64,000 nt of DNA from positions 124,001-188,000 of the forward strand of contig CAZFRM010000003.1 of NCBI GenBank assembly GCA_964521255.1. The letters run 5' to 3'. This stretch comes from ZC4RG29 sp964521255. GTDB taxonomy: Bacteria; Bacteroidota; Bacteroidia; Cytophagales; Cyclobacteriaceae. The stretch's first letter is position 1, and each line of letters starts with the position of its first letter. The notes under the pieces are model-generated. The model saw nothing but the letters and a program-made list of their open reading frames with translations, made no database searches and had not been told where the DNA came from. The position numbers and the translations under genes are program-made. Positions 8,291 to 16,559 of this stretch are shown piece after piece.

Positions 8291-9166
8291 ATGAAGGTTG
8301 TATTATTTTGTGGTGAACAAGGAATGAAGCCTAGCAATTATTCTGGCAAAGTTCCGAAGCCCATGGTTCCTATTGGTCAAAGACCTGTACTTTGGCATGT
8401 GATGAAGTATTACGCGCATTTCGGCCACAAAGATTTTATCTTATGTCTTGGCCATCACGGTGAAGTTATTAAAGACTATTTTGTCAAAGGCAACGATTAC
8501 ATCTCAAACGATTTCATATTAAAGGGAGGATCAAAAGTAAACTTATTAAGTCAGGATATTGACAGTTGGAGGATTACTTTTGTTGACACAGGCATTAACT
8601 CCAATCCGGCAGAGCGACTGTTAGCAATAAAAAAATATGTTGTTGAGGAAGAAATGTTCCTCGTAAACTATACTGATGGATTGACCGATCTTGACCTCAA
8701 TGACATGCTTAAAAGCTTCGATAAAGAAAAAATGGTAGGAATGCTTATGGCCTCCAAGCCTGCACGAAGTCTTCATGTCACTTCAATCAATTCAAAGAAT
8801 ACTATTACAGACATGACAGCTTTGAACAAAATGGAGCATGTGTGGATCAATTCAGGATATTTTATTTTTACACAGGAAATCTTTAATCATATCGATCCAT
8901 CTGACGATCTACCCGAAAAAACATTTCCCCACCTTGTTAAAAAGGGACTTCTGGCAGCATACCCCTACAAAGGTATGTTCTTAACCATAGATACGTTTAA
9001 AGAAAAACAAACGCTTGATGATATGCATGCGGCCGGAAACACTCCCTGGCAGGTGTGGAAGGAAAAAGCCCCTTTGCACAATTCAAGAAATAAGAGATTT
9101 GACGGTTCCGGTTTAGCGTGTTTCTTAAAGGCTGCCTTCCTGCACCTGGAATTATTACCCCTCTAA
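8291..9166 (+). CDS. Sugar nucleotidyltransferase, glucose-1-phosphate cytidylyltransferase-like
   Basis: A 291-residue NTP transferase-fold protein, closest in pattern to glucose-1-phosphate cytidylyltransferase (RfbF), which makes CDP-glucose for surface polysaccharides. The conserved run KPMVPIGQRPVLWHVMKYY, the segment DFILCLGHHG and the later WINSGYFIF support this. The nucleotide-binding loop is unusual: CGEQGMKPSNYSGKVPKPM replaces the usual GGxGTRL. Family relatives often use this class of protein in O-antigen or exopolysaccharide synthesis, but no other polysaccharide gene is adjacent. The exact nucleotide and sugar are uncertain. Confidence 0.8.
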   Translation: MKVVLFCGEQGMKPSNYSGKVPKPMVPIGQRPVLWHVMKYYAHFGHKDFILCLGHHGEVIKDYFVKGNDYISNDFILKGGSKVNLLSQDIDSWRITFVDTGINSNPAERLLAIKKYVVEEEMFLVNYTDGLTDLDLNDMLKSFDKEKMVGMLMASKPARSLHVTSINSKNTITDMTALNKMEHVWINSGYFIFTQEIFNHIDPSDDLPEKTFPHLVKKGLLAAYPYKGMFLTIDTFKEKQTLDDMHAAGNTPWQVWKEKAPLHNSRNKRFDGSGLACFLKAAFLHLELLPL

Positions 9167-9216
9167 CTTTATTACTTAATTTCTCCAGATTACATTTGGC
9201 AGATAACCACGTGTAA

Positions 9217-10695
9217 ATGAAAAGTCACATCTCAGGCGCACGCATTGCTCCAATAGAAATGAGTGCGGACGAATTTCGAAAATTGGGCCACGCATTAATT
9301 GATGAGATTGGTACATTCCTTGAAAACCTCCCCCATCACCCTGTTACAACTGCTGAGCCTCCAAAGAGCATTCAACATAAATTAGGTTCTTCATCCTTGC
9401 CTGTTGAAGGATTACAAACTGATAACCTATTGGAAGAAACAGCACAATTGCTCTTCAATCATTCTTTACACAACGGTCATCCTCGCTTTTGGGGATACAT
9501 CACCTCATCGGCCGCACCGGTTGGCATGCTTGCTGATTTACTAGCTGCTTCCGTTAATCCCAATGCTGGTGCTTACATCCTCTCCCCTGTAGCAACGGAA
9601 ATTGAACGTCAGGCTATCCGCTGGATTGCAGAACTTATCGGTTATCCCACCAGCTGCGAAGGAATTTTTGTCAGCGGAGGAAACATGGCAAACTTTGTAG
9701 GATTTCTGGCAGCAAGAAAATCGAAAGCAAACTGGGATATACGAAAAGAAGGAATGGTACAGCATCAGCAACTCCTTGTTTACTGTTCGAAAGGTACACA
9801 CACATGGATTCAGAAAGCTGCAGATGTCTTTGGATTGGGCACTGACAATATTCGATGGATTGATATGGACGAGCAGCAACGATTAAATGTTTCTCATCTT
9901 GTCAGTCAAATCGAGTCCGATAAAAAACAAGGATACTTTCCATTCGCAGCGGTAGGCACAGCCGGTTCGGTAGCTACAGGGTCTGTTGATCCGCTCGATG
10001 AAATCGCGGATGTATGTCAACAGTACAACCTTTGGTTTCATGTTGATGGCGCCTACGGTGCACCCGCCGCGATGCTCCCGGAAAATGAAAATCTGTTTAA
10101 AGGAATGGATCGTGCCGATTCCATTGCGCTTGATCCTCATAAGTGGTTATACAGTCCACTGGAAGCGGGATGTACATTGGTTAAAGATCCACAAGCGCTT
10201 CACAACACTTTTACATTCCGACCAGAGTATTACAAATTCGAAGGGACGGAAGAAGATCCGTTAACTAATTTTCACGAACTCGGGTTGCAAAACTCAAGAG
10301 GGTTCCGTGCATTAAAAGTATGGTTAGGATTGAAGCATGTAGGAAGAAATGGGTACGTTAACATGATCCGTGATGACATCGCACTGTCGAAAATGTTATT
10401 TGATTTAGCTGATCAGCATAGTGAGCTTGAAGCAATATCAAATTCGCTAAGTATTACAACCTTCCGGTTTGTTCCTAAAACCAAGCCGGAATTATCAGAA
10501 GAAAAGTTGAATCAACTTAATGAAGCGTTAGTTGAAAGAATTCAAAAAAGTGGAGAAGCTTTTCTGTCAAACGGTGTTGTTAATGGCAAATATTGTCTTC
10601 GTGTCTGTATCGTGAATTTCAGAACTTCCCGCAAGGATATCGAGGCGTTGATTGAAATAGTAGTGCGGCTGGGAAGAGCGTTAGTAGAAAAATAA
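9217..10695 (+). CDS. PLP-dependent decarboxylase/aminotransferase-fold protein
   Basis: A 492-residue group II pyridoxal-phosphate decarboxylase, the family of aromatic-L-amino-acid, glutamate and diaminobutyrate decarboxylases. The cofactor lysine is Lys309 in DPHKWLYSP. Upstream are the usual blocks: GHPRFWGYITSSAAPVG for substrate and cofactor contacts, FVSGGNMANF, and the cofactor-ring aspartate in HVDGAYG. The sequence resembles aromatic amino acid decarboxylases most, but substrate choice cannot be read reliably. The next gene, a deacetylase, starts only 18 bases later, so the two are probably co-transcribed. Confidence 0.88.
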   Translation: MKSHISGARIAPIEMSADEFRKLGHALIDEIGTFLENLPHHPVTTAEPPKSIQHKLGSSSLPVEGLQTDNLLEETAQLLFNHSLHNGHPRFWGYITSSAAPVGMLADLLAASVNPNAGAYILSPVATEIERQAIRWIAELIGYPTSCEGIFVSGGNMANFVGFLAARKSKANWDIRKEGMVQHQQLLVYCSKGTHTWIQKAADVFGLGTDNIRWIDMDEQQRLNVSHLVSQIESDKKQGYFPFAAVGTAGSVATGSVDPLDEIADVCQQYNLWFHVDGAYGAPAAMLPENENLFKGMDRADSIALDPHKWLYSPLEAGCTLVKDPQALHNTFTFRPEYYKFEGTEEDPLTNFHELGLQNSRGFRALKVWLGLKHVGRNGYVNMIRDDIALSKMLFDLADQHSELEAISNSLSITTFRFVPKTKPELSEEKLNQLNEALVERIQKSGEAFLSNGVVNGKYCLRVCIVNFRTSRKDIEALIEIVVRLGRALVEK

Positions 10696-10713
10696 CATAA
10701 AAAACGTAACACC

Positions 10714-11517
10714 TTGAAACGTCTTTTATTCATTCTTGCGCATCCGGATGATGAATCACTTGGCTTTGGTGGTACCATTGCAAAGTATGCAAGCGAAGGC
10801 GCGGAAGTATTTCTTATTACTGCTACCCGTGGTCAACGCGGAAGATTTGGATTGCAGCAAGAACGCCCGTCGCCTGAAATTGTTGGGCAGGTACGTGAAA
10901 GTGAATTGAGAGCTGCGGCTAAGATTTTGAACATCAAAGAAGTTCTCTTTCTTGATTACATGGATGGTGATCTGGACAAAACCAATCCTGCGGAAATCAT
11001 TACAACAATAGCTACGCACATCAGAAGAATTCAGCCGCAAATAGTATTGACATTCGGACCGGAAGGAGCTTATGGCCATCCTGATCACATTGCTATTTCT
11101 CAGTTTACTTCCGCTGCAATTCTTAAGGCCGCAGATTCAGCATTTAGAACTAACGGATATGATAAGCATGTTGTGCTAAAGCTATATTATATGTTGTGGT
11201 CTAATGACACAATTCAACTTCATCAAAAAGCTTTAAAGGAATTCAGCATGATGGTAGATAATGTAAAGCGCCTCATTGTGCCTTATCCTGAATGGATGAT
11301 TACTACTTCCATCGATGCATACCCTTACTGGAAAATAGTTTGGCAAGCGATAAGTTGTCACAAAACGCAAATGAGTATTTATGCCAATCTTGAAAATCTT
11401 ACCGATGAACAACATATGAACATTTGGGGAGTTCAAACTTTTTATCGCGTATTCAGCCTGGTGAATGGCGGAAGGAATCGAGAAAAAGATTTGTTTGAAG
11501 GAATTCTTGATGATTAG
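10714..11517 (+). CDS. PIG-L family deacetylase
   Basis: A 267-residue zinc-dependent N-deacetylase of the PIG-L/LmbE family, which removes acetyl groups from N-acetylglucosaminyl substrates. The metal and catalytic motif AHPDDE is at residues 9-14. The third metal ligand lies in GHPDH around residues 121-125. The start is TTG at 10714, chosen because it puts the AHPDDE motif at the family's usual distance from the N-terminus. It sits 18 bases after the PLP decarboxylase gene. Members make bacillithiol or mycothiol precursors or act on other amino sugars; this one is not clearly either. The stop codon lies inside the left flank of a composite palindrome. Confidence 0.88.
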   Translation: MKRLLFILAHPDDESLGFGGTIAKYASEGAEVFLITATRGQRGRFGLQQERPSPEIVGQVRESELRAAAKILNIKEVLFLDYMDGDLDKTNPAEIITTIATHIRRIQPQIVLTFGPEGAYGHPDHIAISQFTSAAILKAADSAFRTNGYDKHVVLKLYYMLWSNDTIQLHQKALKEFSMMVDNVKRLIVPYPEWMITTSIDAYPYWKIVWQAISCHKTQMSIYANLENLTDEQHMNIWGVQTFYRVFSLVNGGRNREKDLFEGILDD

Positions 11518-11645
11518 TATCCAATGTTGTTTAGTTAAGCTTTTCTTTTTATTGGCCCTGCCTTTGCCGGCAGGCAGGCTCACCCGACCTCTCCGAAGGA
11601 GAGGAGTCTATGGAAGCTTAACTAAACGACATTGGATTAGTATCC
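11512..11645. repeat. Composite palindromic element, copy A
   Basis: Arms of 24 nt (11519-11542 and 11614-11637) are reverse complements with one mismatch. Between them is a 71-bp core with two further hairpins: the CCTGCC/GGCAGG hairpin at 11557-11578 and cctctcc-gaa-ggagagg at 11588-11604. An 11-bp direct repeat, gattagtatcc, lies at 11512-11522 and 11635-11645. The core is homologous to that of copy B at 27.6 kb, but the arms are not. The element begins inside the end of the deacetylase gene. Confidence 0.9.
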
Positions 11646-11711
11646 TGATCACACCGGCAACAATTTTTTTAAGGCCGGTCTTTGCAAAATTTTAACTACA
11701 TTTATCACGGC

Positions 11712-12056
11712 ATGAAAACGGGAATCTCAATTTTGCGCAAAAATGGGTTGCTACTCTTCAAAGTAGTAACGATAGCTATAATTGCCGGATTCCTGTTTCA
11801 AAGTTACAGTGCTGGAAACTCCAGGACTGATGATAAGACATATATAGTCTCTGTTAATCTTCTGTTTACTGCACAAGGAACATCATCCAAGCCATCTGAA
11901 AATCACTCCATAAAAATTTCATTCCCTGGACTCACTTTGGGTGTTCTGCAGATTGCTCTTCTTGAAATCAATTCCATTCTCCCAAATACATTTCCACTTC
12001 TCACCAATCGTGAGCGTAACGTCTTTTACGTTTTTACACGTATCAATGCCCCCTGA
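11712..12056 (+). CDS. Hypothetical protein with N-terminal hydrophobic segment (doubtful)
   Basis: An open frame of 114 codons from the ATG at 11712. The first half is protein-like: a basic start, then a hydrophobic segment (about 14-32) that could be a signal anchor. The second half overlaps an antisense frame at 11919-12119 with equally plausible composition, and nothing in it is recognisable. I cannot tell whether this is a real short gene, a fragment, or a join between a 5' gene end and an inverted fragment. Confidence 0.35.
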   Translation: MKTGISILRKNGLLLFKVVTIAIIAGFLFQSYSAGNSRTDDKTYIVSVNLLFTAQGTSSKPSENHSIKISFPGLTLGVLQIALLEINSILPNTFPLLTNRERNVFYVFTRINAP

Positions 12057-12189
12057 ATAGCTTTTTAAAATTTCAGGCTTCCCTGTATTGAATGTCAGGA
12101 TCATCATTTTGCCTAACACCTTAAATGGTTTAGGGAAGTTTATTTTTAATCACTTAAATAAATGGGCATTGACTTAAATAAAATTATTT

Positions 12190-12285
12190 ATGAAATCAAT
12201 CATTGACGGTTTAAAAAAGTTTTGGTTCATATTTCTCATGCTTATATTGTTCCTGGCATTGTTGATTGCCAGTGCCTTGGCTTAA
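12190..12285 (+). CDS. Small single-span membrane protein (31 residues)
   Basis: A short frame from the ATG at 12190 encodes 31 residues: a basic, amphipathic N-terminus (MKSIIDGLKKFW), then one strongly hydrophobic stretch of about 18 residues ending ASALA. It ends 14 bases before the antiporter gene, in the same direction, so it could be co-transcribed and act as a small membrane partner. There is no family match I can name. The support is composition and position only. Confidence 0.45.
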   Translation: MKSIIDGLKKFWFIFLMLILFLALLIASALA

Positions 12286-12299
12286 TTTGAAAATCATAT

Positions 12300-13763
12300 A
12301 TGGTATTCTCTGCTGAGAACATATTACTTCTTGGTTCCATTCTGCTGTTCGTCAGCATCCTGGCCAGTAAGACCTCCTTTAGGTTTGGCATACCCACGCT
12401 CATACTTTTCCTGATCGTAGGTATGCTGGCCGGATCAGACGGGCCCGGAGGAATTTATTTCAACGATCCGAAGATTACCCAGTTCATGGGCGCTGTTGCC
12501 TTGATTTTCATCCTGTTCTCTGGTGGATTGGATACGAAATGGGAAAGTGTCAAACCCATTTTTAAAAACGGCATATCACTTTCCACGCTGGGGGTGTTTA
12601 TCACAGCCATGGCTACAGGCCTTTTTTCCTCGTGGCTTCTTAACATATCCGTAATTGAAGGTTTACTGCTTGGCGCAATTGTTTCATCAACCGATGCCGC
12701 AGCAGTCTTTTCCATACTCAGGTCTAAAAGCATAGGACTAAAAGGAAGCTTGCGACCACTCCTGGAGTTTGAAAGTGGAAGCAACGACCCTATGGCCTAT
12801 TTTCTCACCATAAGTTTTATATATCTTTTAAGAGATGCAGAGGCTTCCATCATTTCACTTGTACCCAAATTTTTTATTGGTATGGGACTCGGTGCAGTGT
12901 GTGGTTATGCATTTGGCAAGTTGATGGTCTGGATCGTTAATCATATAAAACTGGATGTAGACGGACTCTATCCTGTGTTAATACTTTCACTGGTCTTCTT
13001 TACTTTTTCATTTACGGATGCTATTAGTGGAAACGGATTCCTTGCCGTTTACATTTCTGCCATCATCCTGGGAAATGCCAATTTCATTCACAAGAAAAGT
13101 CTGATGAAGTTCTACGATGGACAGGCATGGCTCATGCAAATCGTTATGTTCCTCACGCTGGGTTTATTGGTCTTTCCTTCTCAAATTCCGGAGATCATCC
13201 CTGAAGGATTATTAATCTCACTGTTTCTCATGCTGGTCGCACGGCCACTTTCTGTATTCATATCACTCGCACGATCCAAAGATCTCAACGTACGCAAAAA
13301 ACTTTTCATTTCCTGGGTAGGCTTACGTGGCGCAGTCCCAATTATATTTGCGACATACCCTCTGCTCGCAGGAGTCGGTCATGCGAATGTCATTTTTGAC
13401 CTCGTATTTTTTATTTCTGTTTCGTCCGTTCTCCTTCAGGGCACTACACTGGGTGTAGCAGCAAAATGGCTGCACGTGAAAGTACCGGAAAAACTGAAAA
13501 GAAAATTTCCGCTTGACATTGAATTAAGTGACGACTTCAAGTCAGAACTCCTTGAACTGGACATCACAGAGAATTCCCCCTCTGTAAACAAAGCTGTTGT
13601 TGAACTGCAATTACCAAAGTCTGCACTGATTGTCATGATTTACCGAAATCGAAAGTACCTGACGGCAAGTGGAGATACAGTCATTGAAGCCGGTGATCAC
13701 CTTTTGATTATGGCCGATACAAAAGAAACGGTCAGTAAAGTGTATGAATCTTTTGGGCTGTAA
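12300..13763 (+). CDS. Potassium/proton antiporter (NhaP2/CvrA type)
   Basis: A 487-residue CPA1-type cation/proton antiporter. About 12 hydrophobic segments cover residues 1-390. Family motifs are FSGGLDTKW (about 77-85) and SSTDAAAVFS (about 128-137), the second containing the transport aspartate. A cytoplasmic TrkA-C-like domain follows (about 415-487, ending EAGDHLLIMADTKE), as in NhaP2, where it senses nucleotide or ion state. It exchanges K+ or Na+ for H+ across the inner membrane. The gene converges on the molybdenum hydroxylase operon with only 4 bases between the stops. Confidence 0.92.
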   Translation: MVFSAENILLLGSILLFVSILASKTSFRFGIPTLILFLIVGMLAGSDGPGGIYFNDPKITQFMGAVALIFILFSGGLDTKWESVKPIFKNGISLSTLGVFITAMATGLFSSWLLNISVIEGLLLGAIVSSTDAAAVFSILRSKSIGLKGSLRPLLEFESGSNDPMAYFLTISFIYLLRDAEASIISLVPKFFIGMGLGAVCGYAFGKLMVWIVNHIKLDVDGLYPVLILSLVFFTFSFTDAISGNGFLAVYISAIILGNANFIHKKSLMKFYDGQAWLMQIVMFLTLGLLVFPSQIPEIIPEGLLISLFLMLVARPLSVFISLARSKDLNVRKKLFISWVGLRGAVPIIFATYPLLAGVGHANVIFDLVFFISVSSVLLQGTTLGVAAKWLHVKVPEKLKRKFPLDIELSDDFKSELLELDITENSPSVNKAVVELQLPKSALIVMIYRNRKYLTASGDTVIEAGDHLLIMADTKETVSKVYESFGL

Positions 13764-13767
13764 AACA

Positions 13768-15912
13768 TCAGCTCAATGGATCTGGTACAAGTGGTAGTTT
13801 GTATAACCGTTTACCAGTTGCATTAACAATTGCATTACGAATGGCCGGCGCAATACCAAATATGGGTGTTTCGCCTGCACCCACGGATGGAATATCTTTC
13901 CTGTTAAGTATTACCGTTTCAATTAGAGGAGTATCACTAAACCTGGGCACCCGGTAACTGGAAAAATTAGGGTTAATAATTTTTCCATCTTTAAAATCAA
14001 TCCATTCGAATAACGCCCCGCCTATTCCTTGTACTACCGATCCCACAATCTGGTTTTCCAAATTGCTGGGATTGATCACTGCTCCACATTCAAATGAAGC
14101 CACAACACGTATTACTTTAATTTCTCCACTCGAAGAATCGTAAGCAATTTCAGCACACGTAGCCACAACACTACCTTTCTCTTCTCCGCAAGCAATGCCA
14201 AAACCATGACCGTTTGCAGGTTTCGATTTTCCCCAGCCAAACTTATCAGCCGCTGCGATTAACACATTTCTTAGCCGTTCATTCTTTAAATTCCTTAGAC
14301 GAAATTCGAGAGGATCGATCTTCAGCTCTCCGGCCAGATCATCCATAATACTTTCACGTGCAAATGTATTAGCCGTTGCTGCCAGTCCACGATATGACCC
14401 CTGGCGCAAGGGTGATTTAACAGGATGATATTTCACTTCCTGATTAAAGACTTCATAAGGTGTTTTTATTCCTGATCCACCGGAGTTATAGTTATGAAAC
14501 TCCCACGAGGTAACAATACCATTTTTATCCGCACCTCCCTTAACCGTGATCACACCTGCAGGTCGAAAATACGCCCATGTAAATTCTTCTTCGCGCGTCC
14601 ATATTAACTTTACAGGTTTCTGTGCGACTTTCGCCAACCGTGCGGCTTCAAGCGCTGCGTCACCAGTATGTTTTCCTCCATAACCAGAACCTGTGTCAGG
14701 AACAATAACGCGTACCTTTTCTTTTGGAATGTGAAATGCATTTGTCAATTCTTCCTGAACACCAAATGGTCGTTGCGTCCCTGTCCACACAGTGAGTTTT
14801 TCATTTTTCCATTCGGCCAACGCTGAACGTGGTTCAAGTGGAGCATGCGCTATATAGTCAACGAAAAATGTCTGATCAATTTTAACAGATGCATCTTTAT
14901 ACGTTTCACTAACATTTCCTTTTGATTCAACCGGATTTCGATCCTCACTATTCTTTACCAAATATTCAAATATTTCATTTCGCGAAGGCTGAGGTGATGT
15001 TTTCCATTCCGTTTGAATTAAAGACAAAGCTTTTCCTGCCGTTTGCAAATCTGGTGCTGCAACGCCAACAAAATTTCCATCTCTTACCACAACTACACCT
15101 GGAATTTTTTCTGCTTCTGTAGAATCAACAGTAACAAGCTCAGCTCCAAACGACGGGGGTCGTAAAACTTTTCCATGGAACATGCCGGGAACATTCATAT
15201 CAGAAACATACTTATGCCTGCCCGTTACAAACGATTCGCCATTTACTTTATGAACGGAAGTTCCTGTTACAGTCCACTTATCAACAGGAACAACAGGTAC
15301 GTTTTCATTTATACTTTTGAGGAGTTTTTTACCTTTTGCAATTTCCGCAAAGTTTACTGACTTCTGTGATTTGGAATTTAATATTTTCCCATTTTCAACT
15401 TTCAATGATGATGGATCAACACTCCATTCTTTTGCTGCCATTTCCAATAAGAGTTCACGTGCAGAGGCGGCAGCTTTTCTTAACTGAGGTCCCATTACCG
15501 GTGTCGACAAACTTCCAAATGTACCGCGGTCGTAAGGTGTAAGGTCCGTGTCACCCATTATCATTCGGATAGCATTCACAGAAACATGAAGTTCTTCCGC
15601 TACAATTTGTGCCAGTGAGGTTCTTATATTTTGTCCTACCTCAACTTTTCCTGTGAAGACTGTAATCATATTGTTCTCGCCAATATGTATCCATGCACTA
15701 ACCTGTGAGTCGTTAGCAACATTTACAAGTTCATTTTGAATAAATGCATTTGCCAACGAATCACTAACAACAAAAGCCACAGCAACACCGCTGCCCAGTA
15801 TCTTAAAAAATTTGCGGCGGTTAATAGAGAATGAATGAAGAGATGAAGGTTGAATTTCCCGATCGCTCGTCAATGTTTTAGGAATATTTGTTTGAATTAA
15901 CTCCATCATCAA
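13768..15912 (-). CDS. Molybdopterin-binding subunit of a xanthine dehydrogenase-family enzyme (IorB-like)
   Basis: A 714-residue molybdenum-cofactor subunit, resembling isoquinoline 1-oxidoreductase beta subunit and related aldehyde oxidoreductases. A twin-arginine signal (INRRKFFKILG, near residues 30-40) precedes a hydrophobic stretch, so the enzyme is probably exported to the periplasm. Family blocks include GSYRGLAATANTFARES and the C-terminal SVGAGETPIFGIAPAIRNAI, which carries the general-base glutamate. Its ATG overlaps the stop of the upstream iron-sulfur subunit gene by four bases, so the two are coupled. Cofactor supply fits with the mog gene at 25.9 kb. The natural substrate is unknown. 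Confidence 0.92.
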   Translation of the reverse strand: MMMELIQTNIPKTLTSDREIQPSSLHSFSINRRKFFKILGSGVAVAFVVSDSLANAFIQNELVNVANDSQVSAWIHIGENNMITVFTGKVEVGQNIRTSLAQIVAEELHVSVNAIRMIMGDTDLTPYDRGTFGSLSTPVMGPQLRKAAASARELLLEMAAKEWSVDPSSLKVENGKILNSKSQKSVNFAEIAKGKKLLKSINENVPVVPVDKWTVTGTSVHKVNGESFVTGRHKYVSDMNVPGMFHGKVLRPPSFGAELVTVDSTEAEKIPGVVVVRDGNFVGVAAPDLQTAGKALSLIQTEWKTSPQPSRNEIFEYLVKNSEDRNPVESKGNVSETYKDASVKIDQTFFVDYIAHAPLEPRSALAEWKNEKLTVWTGTQRPFGVQEELTNAFHIPKEKVRVIVPDTGSGYGGKHTGDAALEAARLAKVAQKPVKLIWTREEEFTWAYFRPAGVITVKGGADKNGIVTSWEFHNYNSGGSGIKTPYEVFNQEVKYHPVKSPLRQGSYRGLAATANTFARESIMDDLAGELKIDPLEFRLRNLKNERLRNVLIAAADKFGWGKSKPANGHGFGIACGEEKGSVVATCAEIAYDSSSGEIKVIRVVASFECGAVINPSNLENQIVGSVVQGIGGALFEWIDFKDGKIINPNFSSYRVPRFSDTPLIETVILNRKDIPSVGAGETPIFGIAPAIRNAIVNATGKRLYKLPLVPDPLS

Positions 15913-16370
15913 CTTTTATTTAGCATTGTTGACGCTCTCTTAATTGCTTTGGTAATTCTTGGATAGGTGCCACAGCGACAAATGTTACCATTCATAAAAC
16001 TTACTATCTCTTCATGAGATGGATCAGATTTCTTTTCCAACAAGGCAAGCGAACCCATGATCATACCCGGAGCGCAGTAAGCACATTGAAAAACATCCTC
16101 ATCAAGAAATGCTTTTTGAACGGGATGAAGTTTCCCATTCTGTTCAAGTCCCTCGATGGTTATTATTTTTTTATCCTTCAACGATCCCACTTGTGTTATA
16201 CATGAACGAGTAGGTTTTCCATCAACAAGTACCATACAGGCGCCGCATACACCTTCCCCACAACCGTATTTACTTCCTGTAAGATCAAACGTATCACGTA
16301 GAATGGCGAGAAGGGAAATTGACTCATTGGGTCCCGCATCGTACTTTTTATTATTGATGATCAGTTCCAT
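15909..16370 (-). CDS. (2Fe-2S)-binding subunit of a molybdenum hydroxylase (IorA-like)
   Basis: A 153-residue small subunit carrying two [2Fe-2S] clusters that pass electrons from the molybdenum site. The plant-ferredoxin-like cluster is bound by CGCGEGVCGACMV near residues 36-48, plus a later cysteine in TRSCITQVG. The second cluster is bound by CAYCAPG and CRCGTYPR in the C-terminal helical domain. Length and order match IorA and CoxS/XdhC small subunits. It is the first gene of the two-gene operon. No FAD subunit is present, as expected for the Ior type, in which electrons leave through a cytochrome. Confidence 0.94.
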   Translation of the reverse strand: MELIINNKKYDAGPNESISLLAILRDTFDLTGSKYGCGEGVCGACMVLVDGKPTRSCITQVGSLKDKKIITIEGLEQNGKLHPVQKAFLDEDVFQCAYCAPGMIMGSLALLEKKSDPSHEEIVSFMNGNICRCGTYPRITKAIKRASTMLNKS

Positions 16371-16505
16371 TCTTAACTAAAGTTCTTTTTACAAAAGTTA
16401 TCAAATCAAACTTTCACATCAAACAGTTATTGTATTGTTGGTTTTCTGCGAACCCTGGCAACAGGTAAAGACGGTTAAGACCTGACCACTTTTGCATGAG
16501 TGGTA

Positions 16506-16535
16506 TTTGAAATACCCAACAATCTTTTAGATTTG
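16506..16535 (+). promoter_or_regulatory. Promoter of the beta-propeller gene
   Basis: TTTG at 16506-16509, an 18-bp spacer and TAGATTTG at 16528-16535 match the Bacteroidota -33/-7 promoter. It sits 24 bases before the ATG at 16560 and decides the start against the upstream in-frame codon at 16500. Confidence 0.65.
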
Positions 16536-16559
16536 TCAAAAACCAATTCAGTTAACCCC

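Noticed and set aside
11919..12119. 66-codon antisense frame overlapping the doubtful gene at 11712
   Set aside because: Plausible composition but no recognisable domain; neither strand can be preferred, so only the plus-strand frame is listed, with low confidence.
16440..16466. TGGCAAC near 16452 as a sigma-54 promoter
   Set aside because: No -12 half at the required spacing, and a better TTTG/TAGATTTG promoter lies closer to the gene.
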